From contig OY720350.1 in NCBI GenBank assembly GCA_963082975.1, forward strand, positions 953,001 through 1,017,000: 64,000 nucleotides of DNA, read 5' to 3'. Under the pieces are notes generated by a model. That model made no database searches and was not told where the DNA came from. It saw only the letters and a list, made by a program, of their open reading frames with translations. Positions 1 to 12,479 of this stretch are shown here, piece by piece; position 1 is the first letter of the stretch; each line of letters opens with the position of its first letter. The position numbers and the translations under genes are program-made. The DNA is from Labia minor (Eukaryota > Arthropoda > Insecta > Dermaptera > Spongiphoridae).

Positions 1-300
1 TGGTTACCTGGTGAATCCAAACAGGAGTTTGGGATTTTGAATGTCTACCTGTTGGGTGAATTATGAACATATTGACTTGAAAATTGCCTAGGCCGATTGT
101 AATGAAATTTTACCAAAATCTTCCTATATACCCCTTTTTTTAAACATGGGTATACATTTTATCAATCTTTTATATAAAATATCTCGTATTACTGTGTTGG
201 CCAAAAACTAAAAACTCCTCTGAAAAGCTCGATCGATTTTAATGAAATTTTGTCGGTATGAGAATAGAATATAAGTTATGAATTTTATCAATATCTTATC
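1..300. repeat. dispersed repeat with CCGAT..TGAAATTTT motif, two units
   Basis: The first 300 bases hold two units of a dispersed repeat. Each has a short conserved stretch in which a CCGAT or TCGAT core is followed closely by ATGAAATTTT (around 91-110 and 231-250). Related units occur at 17700-17900, 45100-45180 and 58680-58810 in this window. I see no reading frame of note. The repeat class is not identified; such conserved motifs are common in the noncoding parts of arthropod transposons. Confidence 0.5.
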
Positions 301-504
301 AAAAATCGAGAAGTTAATTTTTTAAAATCTATAACAAGCTCAACAAAGCTTTACGTTGCCTTGGTATCTGAATCATGAGGAAATTTTAATTTATTTATTT
401 ATTAGTAGGGTCTCATCTGGTTTATTATATTGTGAAAATATTTTTAAAAAAAAAATCATAAAAACAACAATTCTTATTTTGCCAATGAAATCGCATTGGC
501 CGTT

Positions 505-900
505 GCATCATCTGACATTTCAGTTCCTTTATTGGATGGAGACAGAACAGCTCATTGCTGTTTTTAAGCTGCCTGTTGAATATTCATAATAACTCAAACG
601 AAGTGTACAATATTAAAGAACAATCAGTCATAACTACAGTAATGTAATAATGCAAAATGATTATCTGATTTTAAGAGTTGAAGTTGTCAAATTTAAAGAA
701 ATTGAACTTAAATTATTCAACAGAGTTTATTTTTAAACACACTGAACTCTTTCCAGGCATCCAGTCATCACATCGTCTACGATTGAAAATTGGATCTCCG
801 GTTATTTTACTTCGGAATTTGTCTGTGAGTCTGTGCAATGCGGTTCAATTGGTCATTAAGAAATTAATAAAAAAAACAAACAAAAACATTACCGAAACCA
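505..900 (+). mobile_element. Helitron Rep/helicase remnant (pseudogene)
   Basis: Two pieces of a PIF1-like helicase from an autonomous Helitron are readable on the + strand. At about 525-590 the translation reads DGDRTAHCCFKLPVEYS, matching the segment after the Walker A motif (typically GRTAHSAFKLP). At about 678-880 it reads STEFIFKHTELFPG, then SHRLRLKIGSPVILLRNL and SLCNAVQL, matching the 2B region with the LKxGxPVMLLRNL and LCNGTRL signatures. The helicase motifs between the pieces are missing or scrambled, and stops and frame changes are present, so it is dead. It is probably inside an upstream intron of C2CD5. Confidence 0.8.
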
Positions 901-2420
901 CTATTTTGAATAGCTAAAGACGGAATAAAGTTTTTTTTGCTACCTCCAATTCCAATGATTACAACTACATAATATTCCAATTGAATTCAAACTATTCGAT
1001 TGGCATTCAAAGTTGTTTGATTTGGACACACGAACAATTCTACTTGGCATGATCTCAAGTGGGCAGGCAAACCATTGAGCTTATTTGTGTGTGATGGCTA
1101 AAGACCAACTGACAAAAAAATATACTGTACACCCAATTATTATTCACAATTAGTATTGATTGATTTATTTTAGTTTCATAGTTTATATATATTTAAAATG
1201 ATATATTTCTTTTCTTTTTTTTTTTTTTTTCACTTTACGTGTTTAACTATAAATAGAAGATCAAACTAGGAATATGTTTGTTAAGTAAATGAAATAAACT
1301 TTATTGAGAGAATGAGATATTTTGAAAGCTTATTTATCATTTTCATTGACTGTTCATTTTCATTCTGCATGACATAAGCCCTTTTAATAGGTGTCATCAA
1401 TATCATAAAGAAATCGCTTATATTTTGAACTTGAGAGAGTCTGCTGTTTCATGGGTCTATAGGAGATTTCAGCACAGTACTAGTTAGAGTCGTAATTACT
1501 TTTCACTCAGAAACGTAACTCTGAACTCACCACCAATATGCAAAAGCAGCTGAAATATGATCAAGGTGTGACTGACAATCAGTGGACGGCGAGAAGAAAC
1601 TTGGAGGAAGACACAACCTAACATGTAAAAGACAACAATTTGAGCAGCAATTTCAGGTTTCGTATTCATGACAATCAAAAATAAATGGTGTATATATATA
1701 TATATACGAAAAAGTGTTTAGGTCAACTTACAGCTGTAGACCGATTAATAAGAAAAATTGAGTGTATGAGATTTTATAAGTCAATTGAAAATCTACAGTA
1801 ACGAGAGGTAAGAAAAGTATTTTTGTATATCTCTGCCATTGCGATCATATAATTAAACACATAATGAATCAATTTGCTTGATATTAATATAAATTTAAAG
1901 ATAATTAAATATGCTTTAAATAGATCGGTTTAGTTATTTAAGAAACAGGTTTCTAGGTTGAGTCGGTATAGTCGGCATTCAAGTGTAGGTTGTGCGACGA
2001 GTTGAATGAGTAATGATGATAAAACTAGCTAGAAACTTGGGCGTGAGAGGAGACCAACCAATTGAGAAGCGATGATCGATTGGTAAACCAAAGGATGCGA
2101 CGAGTAGACAATATAAAGGAGAGAGTTGGATAGAGGTGGCGTGGCTGATAATGATAGAGAAGGAAGGAACTATCCCCTCGAGATCACAACATAGAATAGA
2201 ATAGAATTGAAATGAAAACACCATTGTCCAAAATAAGCAATTGTAGTTCAAGATAGGATATGCTTTTTGATCATTGTCTAGCAAGGAGAAAGATCACTAT
2301 AAAATGATGATGCTGAAGAAATTATGAAATTTCTATGTAAAATTAAATTATGTAAAATGTATAATGAGAAATGAAGTGAATATCAATCATAATTTTTAAC
2401 TACTAGAGATATTATGCCAG
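901..2420. other. gene-free stretch, unidentified repeats
   Basis: No gene is supported here. The stretch is AT-rich. Two islands of more balanced composition (about 1440-1690 and 1930-2290) look like decayed repeat sequence. The second reads on the + strand as a degenerate chain with SWIEVAW and KRSIGKPK-like pieces that vaguely recalls the C-terminus of a non-LTR reverse transcriptase, but this is too weak to call. Confidence 0.35.
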
Positions 2421-2429
2421 GCAATTGTA

Positions 2430-2830
2430 AGAGAAGGGCTCGAATTAATTAATAGTAAAAGCTATTACTTCCAATATGACAACGCCCAGCGACACAATAT
2501 GACACTTCTATAACGCGTTAAAATTGGGTAGTTTTAATGCACCCTCCACTCCATATAGTCCGGTTCCGGTAGAATGGATTTAAACTGAATTCAGAAAAAA
2601 AGCCTGTGAAAAAACGCTTTATTCACTTTTTCAAGGTTTAACCTACAGAAATTTTTTACCGATGGCATTATAGATCTACCCGAAAAATGGAGAATCATTA
2701 TCAATAATAATGGCTCATATTTGGTTTAAATAAATTCATTTTCATATATTAAAAAAATGTGTTGAATTTTACTAAAAAAAAACAAAAAAAAACAAAGGCT
2801 GCGAACTTTTTTACCAGACCCAATATTTTA
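2430..2830 (+). mobile_element. mariner transposase C-terminal remnant
   Basis: The + strand gives YYFQYDNAQRH (family consensus near the second catalytic Asp: QxDNARPH), a scrambled middle, then FFTDGIIDLPEKW and INNNGSYLV. These match the C-terminal end of mariner transposases, usually FFxDGIxKLPxRWQKVIxxNGxYxxD. Stops and frameshifts interrupt it. Downstream, a segment ending in ACCAGACCC at about 2812-2820 resembles a mariner 3' end. The N-terminal half is absent, so the copy cannot move. Confidence 0.75.
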
Positions 2831-3850
2831 TAAAACATTTTTCTCAATGGTTCACTTTGATCAAAAAATATCTAGAATGTCTAGAAATAGAAAAATAGAA
2901 AATTTAAAAAGGATATTGTTTAATTTTTTTTTCTTAAAATGTTTACAACTTTGAATTAAAATAAAACAAAGAAAAATATTTTTAATACCAATGAAATTGG
3001 CTAGAATTTATTGAAAAGATAATTTGATGCTAATTCATATTTGACGATCAACGCTTGCACAACAAATTTCGACCAATAATCTGACACACAAATTTTATCT
3101 ACATATAATAAACAAATCAAGTCCCTGTTTGGTGCGGTTTATGAGTCCATCTCAAAAGAACAGAATTTCTTTCGTTCAATAATTATTAAATAAATGGAAA
3201 ATTTTAAAAGGTAATGAATATAAAATTATAGATTTGTTTTTATTTATTTATTATTTTTATATTCGACTATGGAGGTATAATATATTTAAATATTCAAATA
3301 TCAAATAAGTATTATTATTACATAAAAAAATGGATTATAGAATTTTCAGATTATCTATTATCATCTTCATTGGTATGGCGAGGAGATAATAGGGCAAGGG
3401 AGGAAAAGGGATTCATGGGGTAGGTTTTACTATAACACCTAACTCTAGATAGATTTTAATATTGTATTTACTATTTATTTTAAATAAAAGATTTAAAAAA
3501 ATTTGAAAAATTATTTAGATATGTATCGAATATTTTAAAAACATTTCAAATATTTATTAAAACGTTATTGAGTTACTATATTTATATTTATTATTTTCTC
3601 TAAATGTATAAATGTATATATAATATATATATAGTCATTAGTCAATAAAATTTGTGATACTATTCAAAAAAAAAAAAATATGTAAATAATAAATACTAAA
3701 TTGATTCAGGGACATGGTGAGAAATTAATAAAATTAATAAAAATTAATATTATTATAAAATACATAAAAAATTGATAATAATAATAATAAATTAATTAAT
3801 ATTTTTTTATTTTTGTATTTCATTAATTAAAAAAAGGCTATTTTAACTTT
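2831..3850. other. gene-free AT-rich stretch
   Basis: Very AT-rich sequence with homopolymer runs and short AT microsatellites. I see no exon, no long reading frame and no clear transposon end. It is inferred to be intronic or intergenic sequence upstream of the first visible C2CD5 exon. Confidence 0.4.
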
Positions 3851-3856
3851 ATAATT

Positions 3857-4384
3857 GATGAACGTAGTCGAATAAGTCCGTGACTTTTTGAATTTCCCCT
3901 CTCTTAAATGAAAAGGTAACACTCAGCTGACTCCTGTCGAAATTGGAACCAGCTGGGTCATTTCGTTTTTGTTTGACATCCATTAATAGCAGACTACCTT
4001 GCGATTGGAGAAGAAAATAGAATAAAGTGAATTTCCATGGCAAAAATCCATGAATTGGGATACGAATTGCTCCCTCATCCGTCCTATTCTCCGGCTTTAG
4101 CCCCAAGTGACAATTTCTTGTTTCTAAACCTGAAGAAATTGCTCGGCGGAAAGAGTTTGGACTCCCCCCCCCCAACGATGAAATCACCTAAGATTCTAAT
4201 ACCTATTATAATGTCCTTGACAAATTTTATTTTTTGGAAGGGATAAAAAATATTAGAGAAACGTTGGATGAAGTGTATCAGCTAAGAGCTCAATGGATTG
4301 AATCCATTGAAAAAAAAAAAAAAATTATCCAAAAAACCTGTGTTTCATTCAAAAAGTCACTGACTTATTGACATGCCCTCGTAC
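3857..4384 (+). mobile_element. mariner deletion derivative with both ends
   Basis: Both ends are recognisable: AATAAGTCCGTGACTTTTTGAA near 3870 and its inverted counterpart around 4345-4370 (ending near the GTA at about 4381). Between them the + strand reads KIHELGYELLPHPSYSP followed by LAPSDNFLF and LKKLLGGK, the mariner C-terminal block containing the third catalytic Asp (consensus SPDLAPSDY). A run of nine C at about 4168 and later stops break the frame, and the first half of the transposase is deleted. A tail resembling LDEVYQLRAQWIES precedes the 3' end. It is a nonautonomous relic, with relatives at 15676-15745 and 60255-60600. Confidence 0.85.
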
Positions 4385-5285
4385 CTAGTTCACAATGTCT
4401 CTGTTATTTATATATTTATATTCTTTAATTCTTTAATGTTTAATTTGATTTGATTTACTTTTTTTATTTATTTATTTGTCTTCCATGTCAATTAACTACA
4501 GGGAGAATTATAATGATTTTTCTCCTAACTATTATATTATACATCAATATTTTAATATTTTTAAGAAATGTTTAAAGAATAATCTTGTTTTTTTTTTTTT
4601 TCTTTTCCATACTCTCTCTCTCTCTCTCTTTCTCTCTTTCTAATAATATGTGTGTATATTGAGTTTTTTATAAAATCAATTTGTTTCTTTATTTATTTTA
4701 TCAATCTTATTCTAATTTTTGCATGCTTATTTTTATAGCTATTTTTATTATTTTAAGTTAAAAATTTGTATGAATGAATGAAAAATATTGTTATTATGTT
4801 TATGATTTATTATGAATAAATATTATATTTTAAGTAGAATGTTGAATGAATTAACGTTTCTCTATCAACAAATACATAAATATAGATATAGAAGAGATAG
4901 TTGATCTTCTATTTTTTTCTTTTTTTTCTTCTTTACTATAAATTTGTCAGCGAATTTTAATGAAACTTAATCAAAGAGAAATTAAATTTTTTCATAATCC
5001 AAATTTAACTTTTCATTATTTGAGATACTATTGTAAAATTCTTATACTTATTTATGTTTTCATTTTTTTTTTTCCTAATCATTTAAGTAATAATTAATTT
5101 CTATAATTAATAAGAAGAGAGAGTAAATGATTTAAATTTTTTAAACTATCAATTTATTATTGAAAATGAAATTATTAAAATAAAAAGTATAACTACTAAT
5201 GTGATATAATAAGGGAAATAAAAAAATAGTTTACCAAAAAAAAGCAGAATTATACCATAATAATAAATGCTTCCTTTCTTCTAAA
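4385..5285. other. gene-free AT-rich stretch with CT tract
   Basis: Noncoding AT-rich sequence with a pyrimidine (CT) tract around 4612-4640 and several poly-T runs. No exon or transposon signature was seen. Confidence 0.4.
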
Positions 5286-5294
5286 ATATAATCC

Positions 5295-6180
5295 CAGGTG
5301 CTGGAAGATGGCGGAAAGTTATTATGATTCCCAAACCAGGGAAAGAACCCAGTGACTCCCCTATAAACTCTCACTAAACTCTCACCAGGTCTACCTAAAA
5401 TATATGTATGTATGAAAAAATATTATTAATATCCAGTCTCATCAATTCGGATTGCGAGATAAACCCAACTCACTCACCAAAAAACAGAGTAAATGGTTTG
5501 GTCTATGATTACATGCTCTCTCTCTCTCTCTCTCTCTCTCATGATTACTACACACGATATACCAGTGACAAACAAAACAAACATCGACACTTTCCGTGTT
5601 CTGGCAGTTGGAAAAGATGAAAAAGAAGCCACCCAGTTAATATAATACGTAAATACAAAAGACTCTGAATCAAGTTGAATAAATAAATGGACAACCCAGT
5701 GAAAAATAAAATTAAATGAGAGTAAATCAACAACAACATACCAGTCAGTCTACATCAACGGGCAAATAATAAAACATGCTAATACAGCTAATATTTTAGA
5801 AATGAATCAGGACATCAAACTAAGATGGAAGCAACATTATTACTAATAAAAATTAAATACATATATAATGAAATACAATACAAATAATACACAAAATATA
5901 ATAGGCAGACATATGGAGTTGACGAGTGAAAATAAACTTTAAATTTACAAACAAATGGACATATATGGACATATGGAGCCCAATTCTAGACTTCAAGCCA
6001 ACAAAAATACAAATAATATAATAAAAAAATTCAAATTAAGAATCGTTGTTGGGACTTGTTGGTATATTATATACGAATTAATGATTTCTATTGAGATCTT
6101 AACATTCACATTAGTGAATAAAGAGATGAGATATGCAAGAAGAGATAAGGAGCGGCTGCTTCAGACCATACACCAATCCA
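5295..6180 (+). mobile_element. Jockey-clade non-LTR retrotransposon remnant
   Basis: The + strand, read across several frameshifts, follows a Jockey-type reverse transcriptase. First comes KVIMIPKPGKEPSDSP (about 5312-5360), the RT block usually written KxxMIPKPGKDP. Then, past a (CT)n tract, come fragments like VLAVGKDEKEATQL (about 5600-5635), KIKLNESKST (about 5700), VYINGQIIKHANTA (about 5750) and DIKLRWKQH (about 5815), then TSENKL and IYKQ. The chain ends with RIVVGTCWYI (about 6035-6070) and a degraded C-terminus with YARRDKERLLQTIHQS. The catalytic region around YADD is missing where the CT tract sits. It is an old, inactive copy. Confidence 0.85.
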
Positions 6181-6300
6181 CCAAGAAGAGTGAAAAGGAT
6201 GAAGCCATTGGAGCAACAACTTTTGATTTCTTTATATTTGTACATATTGAACTAAAAGAATTTTTGTTCTACGTAAATTTTATAAGAATTAAATGATTAC

Positions 6301-6793
6301 ATAACTTAAATAACATATTTACATAATATGTCTTACTGTTTGAATATTACTAATTTGTTTGAGAAGTTCAATTCATAAAAAAAAGTATATATATATATAT
6401 GACACATGTTATATTCCCCGCACATCCAATATATGTGATATCAACCAATCGATACAATTTTAGATAAAAAATTGCAAATAGTGAACAATGAGCGAAGACT
6501 ATATGAATAAAAATAAAGTTGAATATTCATTTGAAAGAATGTGCACAATAATAACCCTTAAACCAACAAAAATTGCATAAGAAAACAAATTATGAACCTT
6601 TGAAATAAATTTGATGCAATTTCACTTGTGTTTATCTTCTAAATGGGGGATAAATCAAATTCCGCTTATAGGTACGTTTCACCTCATGGCGTAGGTAGTT
6701 ACTAACCATTACTAACATTCCCCATATTTCCTTTCCCACGTCATAGTAGAAAATGTGTCATGTCTCTCTCGGTTTTACTTATTATAATATACT

Positions 6794-6834
<41 letters not shown>

Positions 6835-6936
6835 ATAGCAATATTTAGTCTAATGAAATAATAATTTATAATTCATTAAAAAATTATTGATATATTTATT
6901 TATAATATTTTTATTCTTTTTCAATTGTGTTCATAG
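6301..6936. other. intronic AT-rich sequence with (TA)n
   Basis: No coding signal. A (TA)n microsatellite lies at about 6797-6827. The stretch ends in a splice acceptor (TCATAG) directly before the first visible C2CD5 exon, so it is taken as the 3' part of a C2CD5 intron. Confidence 0.55.
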
Positions 6937-8780
6937 GGAATAGTTTAACTGGCAGTGATCGCTCTTCACATTTACGATCAACCAATATTGTACGGCCAAC
7001 AATGAATCAAGAAAATCTTGAAATGCTTGAATATCCATTTTTAACCATGTCCAAATACCCTCCAGGTTTTATTCTCCATATTGGTAATAATTGTTATATT
7101 ATTATTATTATTATTATTATTATTAGCATTATTAGCATTATTTCGTAGCTAAACAGAATTTATATTTTAATAATATTATAATCAAATGAAAATTAATGCG
7201 AAATGAATTTGTAATCCGGAAGATATATTATGGGATTCAATGGGGTTGATGAAAATAATAGTTAATTTAATTTTAAAAACGAGTTTATAAAAATCATTCT
7301 TTTTTATATTATTATTCAACTCGTAGGTCAGTCAAGTTTCAAATGGATTAATATATTTATAATATTTACTTTATGCGCGCGCATTTATTTTTCTCCCATA
7401 TCTTTTAGTGATGGGCTCAACAAACGAAATGATAATGATAATGGATTTATAATTCTTGTTTTTTTTTAATTTAATCTTGTTGCTTTTTTCAAGGTGGAAG
7501 TGTTAGTACAAGATCAGTTAAACTTTTGGAAAGAATTACAAATCTCGATGAACCAGAATCGCGGGATGCATGGTGGACTGAATTACGAATGGAAATTCGT
7601 GGCCATGCCCGAGCACTTGGATGTAATGTTGTTCTTGGCTATTCAGAACAAACAAGCATCTGTGATGATGTCTGCGTTTTAAGTGCTTCTGGCACCGCTG
7701 CTGTCATCTGCCTTAAATATATTTCAGCACCACCCGATCCTGAGGTGACCATTTAAAAAATAACACAACAAAATAAATAAAAAATCTAATTTCTTTAAAT
7801 TAATGTTAATTCTTTTCTCTAATCTTATTATCAAGGGTACTGCTTCTGCTACGACTAATTTGCAATCAGCTGCTCCACCTCCATTACTAGCAGATCGTCA
7901 TCAACGTTCAACTCAACAGCCACATATCAATAAAGAATTAATGACAACTTCATTAGATAGAAATGATTTAGATCAAGGAAGAAAAGAAGCCGATGACCGA
8001 ACACATCATCATCCTACAACATCATCAAGAGTAATTTTTTTTTTTTTTTTTAATTCATTTTTCCAATCTTTCATTAATTATATTTCAAATAAAATTAAAT
8101 TTGAATTCATTATTTATTTATTTTTGTTTTTATTACATTTCTAGTCACGTCATTATTCGGAGAGTCATGAGGAGAGCTTGACACGTAGCCATCAACTTCC
8201 CTGTACTATCTGTCATATCCCATACAGCGAGAATAAAATTCCATTTCAAATTCAATTATACAAATGTGCTGTTTGCGGGTACCAATCGTTTTTACCTTTT
8301 TTTTTTTTTTTTTTTCTCTCTCAAAATAATACATATAATGTATTATGTAACCAATATTTATTTTTTATTAATTTTGTATCAATTTTATCATTATTTTACT
8401 AAATAATATTAAAATTTTTAAATAAAATTGAATAATAATAAAAATAATGAAACAATCTTTTAAAAATAATTAAATTTAAACGAAATAAAATATTTTTTTT
8501 TAAAGTCGAGGCACTGTGCCTGAAGTGTTGTTTACGACAATTGAGGTACCAGATGGTCTTACAACAACTGGTCATGGTTCATTAATTCAAGCATTTGTTT
8601 CACGGCCCAAAAAGGATTGTAGAGGTGAACTACATGCAAAAGAAATTAGCGATAGTTTACCTTTTCTTGAATATGAAATGCATCGTCTTCTACTTAATAA
8701 ACTTAAAGTTAAATCAATGAATAGTATTTTTGGATTGAAGGTAAATATTATTGTTATTATATTATTGTATTATAATATAA

Positions 8781-8814
<34 letters not shown>

Positions 8815-10842
8815 ATAAAAAATTTGGAAGATTTATAAATATATTATAATAATACTTAATATAGTCTTTCTATTTTAAAGAAAAATCAATTTAACTTATT
8901 ATTTATTCAAGTGAACATGATATGAATTAATTATAGATTCAAGTGACGATTGGTGAGAAAATGATTGTTGGTCTTGCAACTGGAACTGCAGTATTTTTGA
9001 ATGCATTGCCAATGCCTCCTTCACCTTTACTCACTGCTGGCAATTCATGGACAGATGAAAAAAAATTAGCTGAAATACAAAAACAACTTCAAGAGACTGT
9101 TAAAATCAATCGGGAAATTTTATTATCACCAAAATTTCCACAACAGGTAAAATTTATTTAAAATGGATTATAAATTAATATAGTAAAAAAGAAAACAAAA
9201 ATAACAATGAAACAAATTATTTTTAGGAAACGGAATTACAAGAAGTCACTCTTCAGCAGTCGGACACAGAAGATTCCGAAGAGGAGGGCGGACAGCCGAC
9301 AGATTTAGATTTAGCATTTGGCAATAAAGAATCATATATTTTTGAAGTAAATGAAATAAAGTATTATCTTATATCTTTTTGCAAATATTAAAAAAAAAAA
9401 TATGGATTTATATTTTAGGTGGATGATTCTGAAGATGCTGAAGTTGCCTTTCAATTAATTGGACCTCGCCCACCAGATGGATTTATTATTTGTAATACAG
9501 ACACTGTACCTGGATTAGAGGATCTTGATGTTATTAAAAATATACAAATGTTTACACAAGTTTGTCGTACAAAAGTTCCATCTGGATTATCATCAATAAA
9601 TGCGGGAAATTATCTAAATCATTTTCTTCAAGTATATCTCTTACATATTTATCTTTGGCTAAATTATATTTTTGAGTTCATTTATTGTTTTTTTTTTTTT
9701 TTTTTTTTTTTAGTCTCTCTATTTTAAACTGAGACGAATGACACCTTGTGCCTTGACAAATATTCGTTTTCGTGTTGAATTACCAGAACAAGATGAAATG
9801 CAATTATCTATTTTAGGTAATAAATCAATTTTAGCTATATACTATTTATTATTATTAATATCATCAAATCATTTATTTATTTTGATTTGATTTATTCTTT
9901 TTAAGGTATGGCACTTGGATTGAATGACAATGAATTATCAACAGCAAAAATTAAAAGAAAGAAACCGCTTAGCAACACGACAAGTAAAGATCCAATTAAA
10001 AGAACAACATTAGTCGGAGGTTAAAAAAATCACACATATCTTGCATATTGTCTTTCTTATTTATAAATATGTGTTTGTTTTATAGATGATAATGATATGA
10101 TATTTAATCTAGAGGAGGATCAATCTGAATTGAATCCTTCAACATCCAATGGATCAAATCTTATTACACAATGTCAAATTCAACGCCCAAAATCACCATT
10201 GAAACTTCGTAGTCATTTACAACGACACCATCATGTATGTTTCGAATTGTACCTATTTCTATAATAACTATAATATTTATATAATAACACACACACACAC
10301 ACATTATTTTATTGAAATATATAGGTATTTAATTTTGTTTGTTATTTTTTTAAGACCCCGCTAAGAGAACGTTATGGTGTTGATCTTACGCCATTATCAT
10401 ATATACCTGGTGGAAAAATTGAACGATATTTAGGAAATCTTAATTTCTTTTTTATCCGAGAAAGTACAAGTATTCGCGAGGTATCTATCCATCTGAACGA
10501 TGATGAAAGAGTGATAGAAAAAAATATAATTGTGATTTTAAATTTTATTAATTTTTTTCCCCCAGGGGGGTGGTTTAAGTGGCTTCGTTCATAGTTTTGT
10601 TACTGAAGTGTTAGCTATTGTACGAGCACATGTTACGGCTCTTGGTGGCAATGCTATGGTCTCGTATTTCATTTCTGAATGTATCTTATACCACAATCCA
10701 CATAAAAATCAGGTAATTTTTAAACGTTATTTTAAAAAAACAAGAAAAATTATCGAAATGCTTATTATTTTTCTTTTAGGGTCAATGTTTAATTAATGTT
10801 GGTGGTGATGTTGTTCATGTTACCTATTTTCAAGAGGATTAA
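6937..10842 (+). CDS. C2CD5: C2CD5 (CDP138) orthologue, 3' fourteen exons
   Basis: Exons: 6937-7083, 7494-7744, 7836-8030, 8145-8278, 8506-8740, 8937-9146, 9227-9346, 9419-9631, 9714-9816, 9906-10019, 10086-10234, 10355-10480, 10566-10712, 10780-10842 (TAA stop). All junctions are GT-AG and the frames join. The ~734 residues match the C-terminal three quarters of C2CD5: PPGFILHIGG and VKLLERITNLDEPESRD, then the ALGCNVVLGYSEQTSICDD block, a CxxC pair (CTICHIPY and CAVCGRGTVP), LNKLKVKSMNSIFGLK, and finally GVDLTPLSYIPGGKIERYLG, then FVHSFVTEVLAIVRAHV and a last exon ending TYFQED. In mammals the protein is an Akt2 substrate that helps insert GLUT4 vesicles. The N-terminal C2 domain (about 250-280 residues) is not in the window. 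The 65-residue exon 7836-8030 (His/Pro/Thr-rich) and the acidic exon 9227-9346 look lineage-specific. Confidence 0.95.
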
Positions 10843-10959
10843 TTTAATTTTATTCTTTTCTTTCAATGTAATGACTACTTATAAATTCAAATGTATTCGA
10901 ATTTAATAATGTAAGTATAATTCCTTGAATAGCATTGATATTATTATATTATTATTTAA

Positions 10960-10991
<32 letters not shown>

Positions 10992-11156
10992 TATATACAT
11001 ATTATATAATTTTATAATAAAATGTCATCTTTTTTCATTTATTTATATTTTTTATACCATTTTTTAATAAATTAATCCTTTTTAATCTTATACTGTTATG
11101 TCATTTATGGTAGTAGAAATCCGAGGCAAATAAATAAAGTTAATGTTCTCTTCTAT
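10843..11156 (+). other. C2CD5 3' UTR and flank
   Basis: AT-rich sequence following the C2CD5 stop. AATAAA-type signals appear around 11022-11030 and 11066; the second is a plain AATAAA. One of these may be the polyadenylation signal, which the sequence alone cannot settle. A (TA)n tract lies at about 10975-10998. Confidence 0.45.
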
Positions 11157-11875
11157 CGATCTCTGTGACTCTACTGAACTCGAAAGTTCTTGAAAATCGA
11201 AGCAACAACTTTGCTCCAAGTGTTCCTATCCTGAGCTATTCACACATCCTACTCCTATTTTCTCCCATCTCTCTCACGTCCCTTCCTACATTGTCCACCC
11301 ATCGCGTCCTTGGTCTTTCAAGCGGAAGTTTCCCAATCGGTCTCCCCAACGATATCTTTTTCGCCATTCTTTCCTCTCCCATTCTAGCCAAGTGCCCTGC
11401 CCATAACTCTAACTAACTATGTCTGGAAATGCATTTCCTCGTTATGCTGTCTCCGCCATTCGCCTGTGATCTCCTCTTTCTTTGGCCCATAAATGCTGCA
11501 AAGAATCCTATTCTCAAATACTCTAATCTACTCTCATATCTCCCAGGTTCATAGACCATCCCTCACAATCATATAACACAACTGGAAAAATAATTGTTTT
11601 ATAAATTTTAATTTTGATCCCCTTTGATCCCGATTTCAACCTCGCTTTAAATTCTTCTCAAATATTATTATCCTTCGTGATTACAGAACCTAAGTATTTA
11701 AATTTTTCTACATTTTCAAATTCTACGTTTTGTATGTTAAGATTTTGTTTGATAATACTATTTCTCTCTATATTATTAAATATTTTATCTTAGAACTATT
11801 AATTTCAAGCTCCACCTCTTTTCTATTAATCTTTCTACTGCATCTTTAATTGAGCTTATTGAGTCTCCTAAAAGT
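11157..11875 (-). mobile_element. non-LTR retrotransposon 3' remnant
   Basis: The minus strand reads as the C-terminal part of a non-LTR reverse transcriptase, going from about 11875 down to 11157. It shows a YLG-type segment (KFKYLGSVITKD near 11690), KIKIYKTIILPVVLYD near 11590, then GEERMAKKISLGRPIGKLP and [18 protein letters not shown] near 11380-11250. The YKTxxxPVxLYG, GRPxGRP and RWxDNV patterns are usual in this part of such elements. Stops and frameshifts are present and the catalytic domain is absent. The same 3' end recurs at 18140-18310, inside the Helitron at 18905-19255, and at 21755-21860, so this is one family with several copies here. The clade is not assigned. Confidence 0.8.
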
Positions 11876-12290
11876 TAAAATTATGGTTTATTTTAAATAA
11901 ATTTTTTTTTACTGAACCTTGAATCAAATCTTTATGGCAATCTTTCTTAAATTACAAGTAACCAGATAGTTTAATAGAAACATAACAAGAAACTATTCCG
12001 TGCTGTTTTTCAAGTATTAACATTTCAACAATCAATTATAAACTTCTCTGCTCCACACTTTGTTGTATTATCACGAAATCACGAATTAAATTTATTGAAT
12101 TTTTTATTATTTTCATTAAAAATTATTATTATTAATATTATATCTCCCTATTATATACATTATAATATTACTTGAATATATGCTTATCCATGTATTTCAC
12201 AATGTTCACTTCTTTATTCTCCTGTAACAACCTTTTTAATCATTGTATTTAGTTAGAAACTAAATAAAAATAATATGATATTATATAGTA
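11876..12290. other. gene-free stretch
   Basis: AT-rich spacer between the retrotransposon remnant and the probable promoter of the zinc-finger gene. Nothing coding was seen. Confidence 0.4.
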
Positions 12291-12299
12291 AGGTAAAAC

Positions 12300-12478
12300 C
12301 GAGGTATATGGCGCGTTTTTTATATCTCGCGTTTAGGCCCTTTGGCGTAGGAAAGGCATTATAAGCGAACCGTCGTGTAAGGAGAATTTGTTTTGTTCGC
12401 CATCTTGAAGATCAACACAAACGAAATTTCATCATATTCATTTCAAAGGCTCGTAATTTGTTTTCTTCTGCAATTTTT
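12300..12478 (+). promoter_or_regulatory. probable promoter / noncoding exon 1 of the ZAD gene
   Basis: A short island with several CpG dinucleotides in otherwise AT-rich sequence. It contains CGCCATCTTG at 12399-12408, an exact match to the animal YY1/Pho recognition core (inverse of CAAGATGGCG), a site often found just downstream of transcription starts. The island ends in a strong donor, TTTTT|GTAAGTA at 12478/12479. A matching acceptor (TTTCCAAAAG) lies four bases before the ATG at 14430. I infer a 5' UTR exon spliced to 14426. Start site and 5' boundary are uncertain. Confidence 0.55.
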
Positions 12479-12479
12479 G